Shown: positions 32,839-47,800, counted from the first letter of the stretch. The stretch is 64,000 nt of DNA from Tubulanus polymorphus (GCF_964204645.1 NC_134025.1:20180001-20244000), one strand, 5' to 3'. The notes: generated by a model not told the origin, from the sequence alone. Program-made: numbers and translations.

Positions 32839-35800
32839 CCCTGTTGTGTCCACTTTACCTTTTCCGGGGCCAAATAATCATAGGGTACACGAAGCTTGGG
32901 TTCAGCCGGAGAGGTCTCAGCCAAACGAAAGTCAGCAAGTTTGACTTGCTCTCGATTGGGAGATATCAGAATATTCGAACCTGAAAAACAGCTGATGATG
33001 AAAATGTGATAGTCACCATACATATCAGAATGTTTAAACCTGGGAAACAGCGATGATGACAACCAGCTCATTCTCAATAACAGAGGTCAAAATGATGAAC
33101 TCCAAAATTCTCACATCAATGAAATACCAGAAATATTCACATCTTTTCTCATGATTTTTCCAGATTTTTCATGTCAAGGAAGAATAACTTAAGCGGTTAC
33201 TGATCATAATTTGAACTGATGAAAATGGAATTTCTAAAACTTGATCACAGCTTATGTATAAATTCTGAGCTCCGCAGTTTATGGCATAAAAAGAGGAAGA
33301 TGAATCAAAATATTTTTAGAGACAATTTTCTCGAATCACATTTTACCGATTTTTCATAGGTTTTTTGGGCTGACATATAACTCTCAACATTTTGCTCAAT
33401 CAATTTGTGCCCCCAATAGCTTCAAGGATTCAGTAAAATCGTGATTAACTACTAACAATGATCTTTTAGCAATTGTTTTACCTTCGATATCGTTGTGTAT
33501 GATTTGATTGTGTTCTAGGTAGGCAAGCACAGATACCAATTGCTTGGCGAACAGGATTACGTAATATTGCCCTAGTCCTGAATATCGACTGCACGGGCGT
33601 TTGGGCAACATTTTCATGTGATTGATTAAGTTTGTACCCTGTACGCACTCCATCAACACGTGAACCGTACTGCAATCCAAAACTACGCCGCAAATTTGCA
33701 CTAGATTCTTGTGCGCTAAACCGAAGAAGAGACGAACTTCATCCGGGTAGAAATTCTGCAATGGAACCTAAAAGGTAAGCAAGAAAAAAGAATGAGATGT
33801 GGAACTATTTTAACAATATACAAGAGAAGTCCGCAGTTGAGATTCCACTTGTGGCAAGTGAGGATCCACAAGCGGCAAGAGTGTGCATTAGGACATATAA
33901 GGCTTTTTTAAATTAGTTGGAGCACGGATATCCGCCGCCGTTATTTGGGTCATTTTGGTAATTAGGAAATTTCTTTTTTTAATTTTTATTTCCGTCGCCC
34001 TTCCACATAAATTCTCACGTTGTAAAAAATTTATTTTTAGGCCAGCCGTAGGCTGAGCCTATTACTATACAAATGAAGCGAATTTAAATGACATGGTTTC
34101 CAGAGGAAAGGCTCTTTGAATGGGCAACTGGGCATATATTCATACAGATCATTCATTAAAGCATTATCCATTCTCCAAACTTTACGCATCTGAATTTTGA
34201 AAGAGGGCCTCGTTAAAATTTATATGAGCTTTTTCGCGAATATATCTGATCGCAAAAATATTGGTTTTGAATAGCCAATCAGAAAGCAAAGACTCCTCTA
34301 TGATTGGCTTAGCCGCAGAAATCAGCAGGTGTTCAATTCAATTCAATATTTATTTCACGGAAAAGCAGAACAAAAAAATCATAAGAAAACTAAACAAATT
34401 TAAGAGAGAACGAGAAAATAAAACAAATTTACAAATATTATGTTCATGTGAACCAGCGGTATCGTCTACCGTTTTACTACCGGGTTTTATTTTCGGATCT
34501 TAAATTGTATTTCAAGATCGATTTCTGTGAAAGCTTTTAGTTGATTTGGTTTTTGGGAGGAATATTTTTATTAGCACTACAGAAAATATCATTGACAATT
34601 GTGCAAAGTCCGGAAGAATTCCTTTTACTCAAATCGGATAGATGACCTTGATATGCTAATTATCCATGTGCTCAAACTACAAATTCAATCAAATTTTAAA
34701 AATTTCTGCATAAAAATATCCAATTCAATTTTACTTTATTGAACAAATAAAAACACCAAATCCAATTCAATTTTGTTTTATTGGCCAAATTTCAGAAAAT
34801 TCTATTCTATTCTGCATTAAAATCAATGAGACCCAGGGAAAAGATTTATCTGAGGTATTTGTTCCTGCCAGATCCTGGCAGTCTACTTTTGTATTCTATG
34901 ATTGTTTTGTGTAAATTATTAGGTATTGTCTTCTGGGAGTGTATTTTGATAAATTTAACCCACAGAATGCATCATCATTTGCCATTTTATGAAAAGCTGA
35001 CAGGCTGGCCATAGTGCCCCTTGGGGCTCTTGTTTATATTTATTTTGACCGCCTTCCATCCTAAAATTGAATTTCTGTATGAAAAAATAAAAAATTTGTT
35101 TGTTCTGTCTCTCATAGGACATCAAATTCATGAAAATGAATTTGATTTGAATTTGAATTGAATAATTTGATGGTTACATGTGATTTGAATAGGCATCTGT
35201 GCTGGTTTTTCAAAAAGTCGAATCTTAATTGACTCCTATTACATAGGCCTAAGCCAGGACCTCTGTAATTGAATTGAATTCGACACAGTAATTCGCCTGT
35301 AATTTGCGAAAAATCTTTTTGAAAAGTAGCATGAAGATTGGGTCTGGCAAGATGTCCACCCCTATTGTTAAAAAATGTCATTGGTGATCAAATATGGCTG
35401 CCATTATTGGGGTGGCCATCTTGAATTTCTTGTTTGCACGATACAGCCCGTAATTCTTGATGGATTTCCACACAATTTGGTGTGAGGATCAGGGTCAAGC
35501 TGTCCATGCATTTTGTATATGGAGGTCATCGGTCTTCAAATATGGCCGCCAGTTCAGCCATGTTGAATTTCTAGCACGAAACGGCCTGCAATTCTTGATG
35601 CATTTTCAAGATAGGCCTACTAGGTGTAAGAATTTTGGTAGGTGAAATGTCAACCCCTTATTGAAAATTGAGTTCAAGTATGGCCACATGGGTTGCCACC
35701 CATCTTGGATTTCTTTTTCAGCACGATGCCTACACCAATTCTTGATGCATTTTTTCATGTAGTGCGATCTTTGGGACAGCTAAAATGGGCTTCTCTCTTC

Positions 35801-38800
35801 ATGTAAGGATATATTAACAGAAAATGAACATTATCGCCACATACGTAGCCTATACCTCTTAACTATTTCAAAACTTGTTACATCGTTACAATGTAAATCA
35901 TTCTGTAAAACTTTGAATACTGAATCATTCTTCTTCTACTGCGTCATGAAGGTACAAGGCCCGTGGGCCTCTTGTATTGTTTCTTCTTCACCCTTCCACA
36001 TTAGTATATAAAATAGCAATAAAAAATGATTTTTAGGGTTTTCTGTTTCTTCACAGAAAACCCTATTGAAATTCGCGTGATTATTATTTTTTTTTTCCCT
36101 TTTCCACATAGTTTTTGTTAAAAGTGTAAAGGCTTCCTTACCTTACCGCTGTCGCCGATACAATCTGTATGATGTCCTTCAGCTCACTTCAATCTCCAGA
36201 TACTGCATGGGAATTTTGATAAATCCACGTTATAAAGGCACTGTCGAGCCGTAAACATCAGAAATTTGGCTCCATTCAATTAGTAGCCATGTTGTGTTTT
36301 CTTACCGATATTTCTCTCTTCTTTTCGAGGAAGAGCTATCGAATAATTCCCTCTCTTCTCCACAATCAATTTCAAAGTCAATTTTATGAATTTATTGCTC
36401 AGCGGGTCCGAGTCCAAGAGTTTACGAGTCCGGCGTTCGCGTGTCTGACAGGTTTACGGGCATTTGTTTGTTACCTCTTTAATATTTTTGATTTCTTGTT
36501 ATTCCGGTTATTTTATTTAAGTATATTGCTGATCAGTTCATGTAACCAAAAGCGTCAATAAACAGACTTTGAATTGATCAAGTTTAAATCAAGGTCGTTG
36601 AGTCGCGGAAGGCTACTAGAATTACGTTCGTCTTCGTCTCCTCTTTCTAAAACTGTACAAAAACTAATGCTATTCTCAAGTTTGGGTACTAGTCAGGCAT
36701 CAGACCACAATTAGGTTAGTAGCTCGAAGATGCGTAGGGCCGGACCCCAAAAATAGTACCTAGAGTGAAGAAGAGGTCCCCCATAAATGTTGCCATAATT
36801 TCTGCAAATGGGATAGGTAACGAATTTCGGTTATATGTATGAAATCCATTGATCCTGAGAGACAGATTGATGATGAAATAAGGGATTCCCTGGACTTTTT
36901 TTGCTTGGAGTAAGGGTACCAAACACGGTGGGGGATTCCCTTAGATATTTGGCTCGGATGTACTGGCATACCTGTACTGGGATACCCCTCCTTTCTAACG
37001 GTTTGATTATTTCAAAAGTTAGGTTGGGTATGTGGGGCGAAAACCACTTCAATGCGTAGCTAAGATGCTGGCCTATGAGCCATAAGCAGGATTTCCCCTG
37101 AATTTACGCGCTTATATATGAACTAAACTCTCGAATTTCTTGTTTTTACTATAGGATATAGAAGATTTTGGAATAGTGGTCTGAGCTCTGACAGCCAATA
37201 CAGCCAAAATAACAAATTTTGAAGTTTTGATGAAATTTCACAAATAATTTTTATCTTATACATCTTTTGCACATATAAGTCGTCTTGAGGCATTCATTGA
37301 GACCTAATTCGCTGATTTTAATCAGTTCCATGGTAGGATTTGGTAATATTTTTGCTTGTAGAAGGCTAGAATCGCAGATTTCGGTCAATTTTTAGGCATG
37401 AACCGTAAGATATTTTCTCGTAGGAGGCTCGGTCTAGGCTCATAAATTTATTTCATAAAGGCCATCCTTGCCCATGCAGAATAATCACATTAATTCAGCT
37501 TTCTTTGATTAAGTTATCTAGTTTGGTTGACTTTTTGGTGCCAGATACTGTCAGGAATTTAAGGGGTAGGGGAAATGCATATTTTCGTTGAAACCATGGC
37601 AACCGAAAGGACATTGTCAGAGGCCAGTTGTGATATTTTTCCTAACTAGTACTGGTGACAACTAGGCTTGGTATATAAAATTCGTCCCGGCCGAAGGCCT
37701 GTGGACGCAGTAGGGTGCATTCGAATTAGGCCTTCAGCGCAAGAAAACGCCAAATCTAAAGGTTTCAGCCAATTCGATGATGAAAATGGCATTTTTTTAA
37801 AAAAATGCTTAAAGATTGTGTTTCTGATTTTTATCCATAGCCATATATTTATATCCATCAGTGAAAAAAATCTATCAAGTATTCAGAAAATGTTGTATAA
37901 TTGTTTTATTCATATTTTGAAATGAATGTTTGACTTAGATGATATTGATAGAAAACTTGGATTTTGTCGCATACGCGCGATTTGTGCATTAGCATGTATT
38001 TCCATGTGTAATTGGCCGAGAGCTATTGTATTGCGTTGTATAACTAGGGTGTCTCCACTCTTTCTAAAACTGTACAAAAACTAATGCTATTCTCAAGTTT
38101 GGGTACTAGTCAGGCATCAGACCACAATTAGGTTAGTAGCTCGAAGATGCGTAGGGCCGGACCCCAAAAATAGTACCTAGAGTGAAGAAGAGGTCCCCCA
38201 TAAATGTTGCCATAATTTCTGCAAATGGGATAGGTAACGAATTTCGGTTATATGTATGAAATCCATTGATCCTGAGAGACAGATTGATGATGAAATAAGG
38301 GATTCCCTGGACTTTTTTTGCTTGAAGTAAGGGTACCAAACACGGTGGGGGATTCCCTTAGATATTTGGCTCGGATGTACTGGCATACCTGTACTGGGAT
38401 ACCCCTCCTTTCTAAAGGTTTGATTATTTCAAAAGTTAGGTTGGGTATGTGGGGCAAAAACCACTTCAATGCGTAGCTAAGATGCTGGCCTATGAGCCAT
38501 AAGCAGGATTTCCCCTGAATTTACGCGCTTATATATGAACTAAACTCTCGAATTTCTTGTTTTTACTATAGGATATAGAAGATTTTGGAATAGTGGTCTG
38601 AGCTCTGACAGCCAATACAGCCAAAATAACAAATTTTGAAGTTTTGATGAAATTTCACAAATAATTTTTATCTTATACATCTTTTGCACATATAAGTCGT
38701 CTTGAGGCATTCATTGAGACCTAATTCGCTGATTTTAATCAGTTCCATGGTAGGATTTGGTAATATTTTTGCTTGTAGAAGGCTAGAATCGCAGATTTCG

Positions 38801-41800
38801 GTCAATTTTTAGGCATGAACCGTAAGATATTTTCTCGTAGGAGGCTCGGTCTAGGCTCATAAATTTATTTCATAAAGGCCATCCTTGCCCATGCAGAATA
38901 ATCACATTAATTCAGCTTTCTTTGATTAAGTTATCTAGTTTGGTTGACTTTTTGGTGCCAGATACTGTCAGGAATTTAAGGGGTAGGGGAAATGCATATT
39001 TTCGTTGAAACCATGGCAACCGAAAGGACATTGTCAGAGGCCAGTTGTGATATTTTTCCTAACTAGTACTGGTGACAACTAGGCTTGGTATATAAAATTC
39101 GTCCCGGCCGAAGGCCTGTGGACGCAGTAGGGTGCATTCGAATTAGGCCTTCAGCGCAAGAAAACGCCAAATCTAAAGGTTTCAGCCAATTCGATGATGA
39201 AAATGGCATTTTTTTAAAAAAATGCTTAAAGATTGTGTTTCTGATTTTTATCCATAGCCATATATTTATATCCATCAGTGAAAAAAATCTATCAAGTATT
39301 CAGAAAATGTTGTATAATTGTTTTATTCATATTTTGAAATGAATGTTTGACTTAGATGATATTGATAGAAAACTTGGATTTTGTCGCATACGCGCGATTT
39401 GTGCATTAGCATGTATTTCCATGTGTAATTGGCCGAGAGCTATTGTATTGCGTTGTATAACTAGGGTGTCTCCACTCTTTCTAAAACTGTACAAAAACTA
39501 ATGCTATTCTCAAGTTTGGGTACTAGTCAGGCATCAGACCACAATTAGGTTAGTAGCTCGAAGATGCGTAGGGCCGGACCCCAAAAATAGTACCTAGAGT
39601 GAAGAAGAGGTCCCCCATAAATGTTGCCATAATTTCTGCAAATGGGATAGGTAACGAATTTCGGTTATATGTATGAAATCCATTGATCCTGAGAGACAGA
39701 TTGATGATGAAATAAGGGATTCCCTGGACTTTTTTTGCTTGAAGTAAGGGTACCAAACACGGTGGGGGATTCCCTTAGATATTTGGCTCGGATGTACTGG
39801 CATACCTGTACTGGGATACCCCTCCTTTCTAAAGGTTTGATTATTTCAAAAGTTAGGTTGGGTATGTGGGGCAAAAACCACTTCAATGCGTAGCTAAGAT
39901 GCTGGCCTATGAGCCATAAGCAGGATTTCCCCTGAATTTACGCGCTTATATATGAACTAAACTCTCGAATTTCTTGTTTTTACTATAGGATATAGAAGAT
40001 TTTGGAATAGTGGTCTGAGCTCAGAGAGAAAACAAACGACAGAAAAGTATCAGGTGATTATCGATAGCCTACAACGGTACACACAGTTGACAAACAGTGT
40101 TAGGCCTGTGCCGGTTGGTGCGTACTGGGACTAAATATACTGGTTGGTCAGTTGGTTCGGTTGTGAAGTGTGGAAGCTAAGATTATAAGAAAGCCTACCG
40201 GTATTTATTTGTCTATAGGCCTAATATGTAAAAGATGAAATCTAAGTGACGGACGCTTCGTCACTGCAGCTTGATTTAATTTTCACGACTAAGATTAAGA
40301 AATCATAACGATTCGAAAACAACCTCGTTCACGTATGGAGTGTAACAAAAACACTCAAAATAGTGTCAGTGACTAAAGGAACACCGAGAAAATTAATTGT
40401 TGTCAATGAAACTGGAAAGAAACTCTTACTAACTCTTAAAGTCTATCAATTTTATTTCGATGTTGAAATTGTTCTGTAGATTTGGGCCCCGAGCATTAAA
40501 TTATTGAAGAAATTAAATCAATTCTTATTGTTAAGCTTGGAAAAATGAAAACTGATGCCATGTAGTTAAGTGGTGGGGGAAAGAAAGATGAAACTTCAAC
40601 TTTAAGGTTCGATTAATTTCTGGTTATTAAAAATTTTGGCTTATATTTTGATTAGGAAAATTATGACGAACCTGTTCATTTGATCTGTAGATCAAATGAA
40701 ATTCAATTTTCTATGAAAATAACTTGACCCATTTCTTAACTAAATATAAACTGGTGTTTGGCTACCCGGGACAGGTCGGTTTACCACTGCTAAAAAGATT
40801 ACTATTTCGATTTGTATCAGGAATTTTTCAATGGTTTATAAACCACTTTGTAAAACCCGAAATGTAAAAACCGACATTATGGTGAAACTGAGACGGTTTG
40901 CAAGATTGAAGAATTTGACCTGGTGTTAATTTAGAAATGAGCTCCATTTGAAAAGTAAAGGAAGACGAGAAAAAATGAAAGACACGTTGAAACGCTTCGA
41001 TCGCATAAAAAAATCGAATAAATTATCAGCAGTAAAATTTAAATGTCAATACAAAAATTGATTTCTCTCGCAAAAAATATTTATTTGTTTCTAATTCTCG
41101 GGGGTATGTCGAGTACCGGGAATCTACGGCTCAAAATTAATAGAGCACGTGGCCAGCGGTACCGAATTCCTTATTTGGTGAAAGAAGGGGCGGAGACTAA
41201 TGTTTTTGCCGACCGCGATGTCGCTGCTCCGCGGAGCGAGACCGTGCCGCCTTGAAATTTTAAGCAAATCGTACGACAACGTGACTCATCGCAGTTTTAG
41301 GGTAATTAAACTTGATAAATGATCACATATCTCAGCGCTGCGGCTGGGGTTGACTGTCGCACGCGCGTGCGAGAGCGTAATTCTCCGGGATTCGAACCTG
41401 CGATGGCTGAACCGGGCCCCGGCGCGTGGTTTGTTTATTATGAATTCGCTCCCCATTGCTAAGGGAATTTCAGCTATTTTCGAACTCGTTCGATCAACGC
41501 GGTTCATTGTTAAACTATTCATCGACCCAATCTTGTTCGAAATTTCATGAAATAAATAAATTCTGAAATAACCCGATCCATAAATTGCCTTATTTTAGTT
41601 ATTTCGCTGCCGGATTTTAGCGTGACGTAATTCTACTTCCGATTTCCCCATGAACTTCAAACCGGACGTCAAGTGACATCATTTTTTTCTGACTTTGTCA
41701 GCTAGTCAGAATCGGTTAAGAAGACACTTCGTAGTATCCACATATACGCGTTTACCAAAGGGACGTCCTCCGGGCGCCTTCGGCGCCCGTCTATTATATA

Positions 41801-44800
41801 GAAGCCAATACCATTTTAAGTACGTAGTTGTTAACCGCACGTGACTGTACGGTGATCTCCACAGGTTAACCGCGTACGTGAGGTCCCTACTAAGTATATA
41901 ATGCCATACGTGAGTTCCTAGTAGCCAATACCATTTTAAGTAGGAAATTGTAACGCGTACGTGACTGTACGGTGATATCCACAGGTTAACCGTACGTGAG
42001 TTCCCTACTAACGCTGTACGTGAGTTCCTAGTAGCCAATACCATTTTAAGTACGAAATTATAACGCGTACGTGAATGTACGGTGATATCCACAGGTTAAC
42101 CGTACGTGAGTTCCCTAAAAACGCTGTACGTGAGTTCCTATAATCTGGAAACGCGCATGCGTAAAAGAATAGAGTTTGGGTTAGGTGAGGCTAGGCTATT
42201 TGTAAATCAAATTTCATCCACCAACCAGTTACGTTCTGTGGCACAGTGGGTAAATCACTGGACTACTACTGGATTTTTTTTTCGTTTGGTTTCGAATCCC
42301 AATATTGCAAGTCTGAGCGTCAACGTACTCACATATGGCTAACCTGTAGAAATCACCGTACAGTCACGTACAGGTAACAACAGCGTTTTAAGTATTAAGT
42401 GAGTACGACAAGCCTACCATGCATATGTACTACAAACACAACTTTTTCCCTCTCGTCGGCCCTACAGTGATGTTACTATAACTGGTGCCATTATAATATG
42501 GATAGGATTTGGTCAGGACTAGCCTAAAGTCTAATTCAGTCTATGTACTAATTCACTCCATAGGCCTATTTTTAAAACAATACAGTGAAATATTCACATG
42601 CAGAAAGGCTAATTGATTTGAGCCATGTGATTAAGTTTGGCCAGGCCTTCTCTGACCTGCTGACATTAATAGTCAAACCAAAACGTTCATGTGGTCACGG
42701 CTTGTATTACCAGAAATCATTGTAGGCCTGTACATTTTGCTGTTCGTAGGTTTGGTATACCGATTTCTCCATTCTTGACTGATAAGTGTACGGTACAGCT
42801 GTACGCATTATATAATTGTTCCAATGGGAATAGGGCCTATTGATTGGGCTTATTATTTCCTGCTTTAGAGTACTGAAATAAACCTAATGTTCATTCAAAT
42901 ATCCAACATCGGTGAAAGTTTGATTAATACTGTATACATGTACTGTAGGTTTTCATGTTGTATGAATATTTTGCAGTTCAAATGGGTATGATGCTGATTC
43001 CAATGTCAAACGCATGAAGTTAGATGGTCAAGGACAGTCAACACCAAGATATCTCTCTTCGACCGATGTTGTACCATAGAAGATCTGATTCTTTCAACTC
43101 AAGGAAAGTGATTCAACACAATCGACATAACACTGGAATAGGTTTGCAGTAACTAACCGTTCATTTCATTTAGTCCTATGTACTTTTTAGCCAATTTGGA
43201 TTTGATTGTAATTGAAACTCTGGAACTGTTAACAAAAGACAAGTAAGACAAGTTGAAAAAACACAAGTTATGCTTGATTCTCATGTTCAAATTTAATTCA
43301 AATTTATTTTATTACATCATATTTACAAAGCATATCATTGGTTCATACAGTAATAAAAATTAGGGCAGAACAAATATTATTACAGAAACTCCAAAAAGGC
43401 AATGAATTTCTATGACTAAATGAACATTATTTTTAGCCCACTTGGGACTTTAGTCCCAGCGGGCTATTGCGTTCACTTTTCGTCCGTCGTCCGTCCGTAG
43501 ACGGAAATCAGTTATTTTAGGAAGTTTTGAAGACGCTTCAATGTAATGTCTTGATATTTGGGTTTCACATGTATCTACCCTAGACACATCTTCAGCTCAA
43601 AAACTGGCCCTGTCAGAATCAAGATGGCCGACTGGCAGCCATTGTTGTTCGCCAAAATCAACACTTTACACATTTTTGAACTTTTTGAGGGAAATTTTGA
43701 AATGCTTTGATCAATTACCTTGATCTTTCGGATATATGTGAATGCCCCTGGGCCCATCAGCATAACAAAAATTGGGATACGGACTCAAGATGGCCGTCCT
43801 ATGACCTTTTTTAGTGCCCAAAAATGTCAATTTTGGCCCGAATTCTGAGTTTGCAATTTCTCATTGCAATTTGTGATGGGTATTCTTTGAAAAGGGATGT
43901 TTTATACCTTTGATACCTGAATTGTTAGATTGTTGAGCATTTGGAACCACTTCCCAAGTGGGCATGGTGTCCCTGGACCCCTAGTTCTAATAACTCAGAT
44001 CAAGAGTGACTCTCCCGTTTATTAGGAAACACACGCAACTAGTGGAATAGGTTTGATTTACACACATGTTGCAGGTATCAATTGTTTATCAATGTAGAAT
44101 TTGTAATCCATAAAAGCCAAAATCAACATCAGCCGGAAACCCAGACCAAATCAATTCATAATTTATTGATTGAATCTACACTACGATATATGTATTTATT
44201 CAAATATTTCAATAAAAACATTAACTTCTTAAATCTAATCTATTCTAAATCATAATACGTTCTTATCTGTGAATTCACTCAATCTATCGGCTCAGCAGGT
44301 GCTTAAGATGAGTTCTTAATACAGAGATGAGAATTCCCCGCGGATCCGCGGTTTCCCGCGGATTTCAGTATTGAAAAATATCAATTTTCCAAATAGTCCA
44401 AAAATGATGTAAAAGTATGGGGGGGGGGGGGTGATGATCTCACTCAATTGGTCCGGCGCGATCGGTAATCAGGTGAACCGTAAAAGCGTTCAGTGCCTGT
44501 TTTACTTATCGTCACGTAAAAGTATCGCATTTCAATGCATATTCATTGCAACACAGTGATTTTGTATGTACATTTGTACTACGATGAGTTTGTATGTATT
44601 TTATCGATCGGTTGCAGACACGCACGCACAGCAACAGTAGTAACGTATATAGGTCTACTTACTGTTGCTGCGTGTGTGTGGCGAACGCTTTCGGATATTA
44701 TACACTACTTGGTGATGATTTTTAGTGAGCATTCATCGGCGCATTTTTACTGCAATAATTCAAGGCTCGACCCGTAATGCATGAGATGCTGAATGTCATC

Positions 44801-47800
44801 AAATGAGGATGTACCACATTGGAACTAGCCATTACCTTCCAAAATATAATAGTCGTTCATGGGTTCGAGATCGCTCTAAGTGCTCGGAAAACGTATTTAA
44901 TTTCTAAAATTTTCTTGGGGGTGGGCCCCCGAACCCCCCCGAAATAGCTTCGCGCCTTCGGCGCTCGCTAGTGTTGACTGGTTCGCGTATGTCACTCAAG
45001 AAAAATAACCCGCGGATTTTACAGGTCGGCGTTCTCATCCCTGTTAATAGGACAGATCCATTTTTAAGGATGGTGATAATACAGTATCATGATGTTTGAA
45101 TGCCAAAATAAGTGCCTGGTCAAATATATTAATATTTGTGATTGTACGTCCACGTATGTTCGGTTTCAAAGCTGAATCATATTTGATGTTTACACAGTGG
45201 TTGCATATTAGGTTCGAATCTGTCAATGCATTTTATTCTATGTATCGATATTTCAATTTACTACAATTCCCATCATTCTGAATGGCTTTACAGAAAACCC
45301 GTCATCGCTGCTTTGCAGCTATATTTTTATTTTATTTTTTCCCATTCACCCTTCCATATTTTGTTATATGAAATACCAAAAGATTTTTATTTTTTATTTT
45401 TTTTCTTCACCCTTCCAAAATTTTCCATTAAAAATCTGTGCTCCAACAACTAATTTAAAAAAGGCCTAATGCTGGATGTACGTATTTTAAAACCTATCAA
45501 TAATTTTCTCAATAATAAATACAATTAGATCGTAAATGATTTTTATAGATTTACATACGTCTTTTTGACAGTAAGGCAGACGGCTGCATCGTTGTTCGTC
45601 GCTGTTGTAATCCTGTAGTTCACGAACCTGACCGTACGACCCGGAATCCAGGACTCGCGTCGTCGCAAACTGAACACCTTCCAAGTGGTTTCCATCTTGG
45701 ATCAGTATTTGCTGCAAGAATCAATAATCACAACCACTTTATGTCATGATCAACCAAGCAGTCTGTAGAATTTCATTAATCACCATTTCTACGGCAAAAT
45801 TCATTGTAAGTTTTCTAATTGTTGATATTTTTCTGTGTTTTTACAAATCTTTTTGAAACAATCATTACTTCCATGGCTTAACAATTGAAGAACTTCCTCA
45901 CTCAATAAACTTAGTAGTTCTTCCAACAAAGAATCTTAGATAGCCACCAGTGTGAATGGGATCAAATGCACTTAATGATCTTGAATGAGATTGAATACTA
46001 CAGAACTGCCATATCCACAGCAAATCAAAGTGCGACAAGAAACCTAGGAGCACTATCCCTTAACTACATTGTGGGGTATGATCGGAATTTCAGATTATTC
46101 ACCGTTTTCCATTCACTGGAAATGACACCCATTTGACGAGTAGCATCGTTGATATCGTGGCATGAAATCTGTCGCTTCTTGATTTCCATGAGCAACTCTA
46201 AGAAGTCGTCGGCAGGTTGGTCGCTATAAAAAACCAGGCCCGGCAGATATGGCACCGGCTGTTGGATAGTCGTCTGCCGATTAACGGTCATCGCCGGAAA
46301 CAATGCTACGCCGCTGTCACCGCCATCTTCGATGTACCGCAAATAAGCTGGAATATTTCTGTGATGGTCGACATTTTGCACGCAAAATTTCTGAAAAAAA
46401 TGAATCAACTAAAATGTGGAAATTTTTATGTCTCCCCGGGTTGAGCGAACAGTGGCTAGAAATTTAAGTTAGGTGACAAACATTTTCCATACTTCACAAA
46501 CAGCTGAGTTTACTTAATTGTTCATTGAGTCTGAAGAATTATTGGTTTAATCTTGTGCTGTGTCGTGCTAACAAGAAATTCAAGATGGCAAGGCCATATT
46601 TGATGGCTGATGAACTCCATTTTCGATAGGAGTGGATGGACAGCTTACCATCCCTCAATCCTCACACTGAGTTTCATGAAAATCCTTTAAGAATTAGGCA
46701 TTATATCGTGCTTACAAGAAATTCATATGGCTGCCCTGGTGGCCATATCTGATGGCCTATATCCTCCAATAATGGTGGACATCTCACCTGCCCCAATCCT
46801 CACAACTAGGTTCTAGAAAAATCCATCAAGAATTGTAGCCTGTGTCTCACTACTGAGGTGTCAGGGGACGGCACACAGCGCACTCAGAGTGAAATATAAT
46901 ATCTCCCCGGATTTTCAAGAGTCTAAAAACATTTTTATAGCTTTTTTGGGGTAAAAATGTAGGCTAAAAAATCGGCTTATTGGCCGGAAAATACGGAACC
47001 CGGCCGTACTTTTCAGCAATTGCATGATTTCACTTAAGTAGCATTAAAAAGGCTTTATCCTAAAGTAAGCACTTTTCAGATTTGGATAAGACTTGCTACC
47101 AGCCATGATCAGGTTGAAAACAAATTTTTCAGTGTCCCAAATCCGAAAATTCAAAATCAAACAAGTCATCAAATAAGATTCACTTTCACACTCAGTGTAT
47201 GGTATAGATTTCACACTGAAAATTGATTTCACACTTAAAATTGAAACGCAGAAGATGCCCACCTCCACAAATCTCCTTATGATGATATTATAGGGGTGAT
47301 GTCATAATAAGGGCATTTGCTACAATCTGGAGACACTTCTGAAATCCAAGGCAGCTTCCGCAAATTCCCCATAGGACATCATTATCAACTTCCGCAGTGC
47401 TCTTATAGGCCCTTACAGAAGAGATGGCCGCCGAAAAGTTGGATTCATGTAGGCAGCATTCCGCAAACTATTTTTTCTTTGATGAATGAAGTGAAAGCAG
47501 CCATCTTGTTTCACTCGTAGGTATTTTGATGATGTCATAGGGTGATTTATATAATCATGTAATTGTTTCTCACCTCTGGTAATTGATCTAGCGGAAGGTT
47601 TTCATCTTCCTCATCATCTCTTCCATGTGCTTCTAATGCGCTTATATCCTACACAGAATACGATCTGATCATTTACAAAGCTACAGCAGCAATGGAGAAT
47701 TCAATTTGTGGCAAGTGAGGGTCCACTAGATGTGGCTAGAGTGTAGTAGGACACCAACTACTGCTGCGTTAAAGGATTCCACTAGTGGCAAGTAGGGTCT

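Noticed and set aside
32344..33077. Long open frames of repeated YIHT and MYVC residues
   Set aside because: They translate the (TATG)n microsatellite. Only the short segment at 32859-32980 is a real exon.
37668..37925. 85-codon open frame present in the tandem array
   Set aside because: Repeated only because the whole unit is duplicated. Low-complexity C-terminus and no recognisable domain.
36641..40022. LTR retrotransposon array
   Set aside because: The A-B-A-B-A layout fits, but A does not start TG or end CA, no primer-binding site follows it and no coding sequence lies inside. A tandem duplication explains the data more simply.
41380..41400. B-box word GGTTCGAATCCC on the minus strand suggesting a tRNA gene
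   Set aside because: No A-box or acceptor stem at the right distance, and no cloverleaf could be drawn.
44421..44431. Poly-G run as a G-quadruplex regulatory site
   Set aside because: A single run of about 11 G is not four spaced tracts, and it lies inside a MITE.
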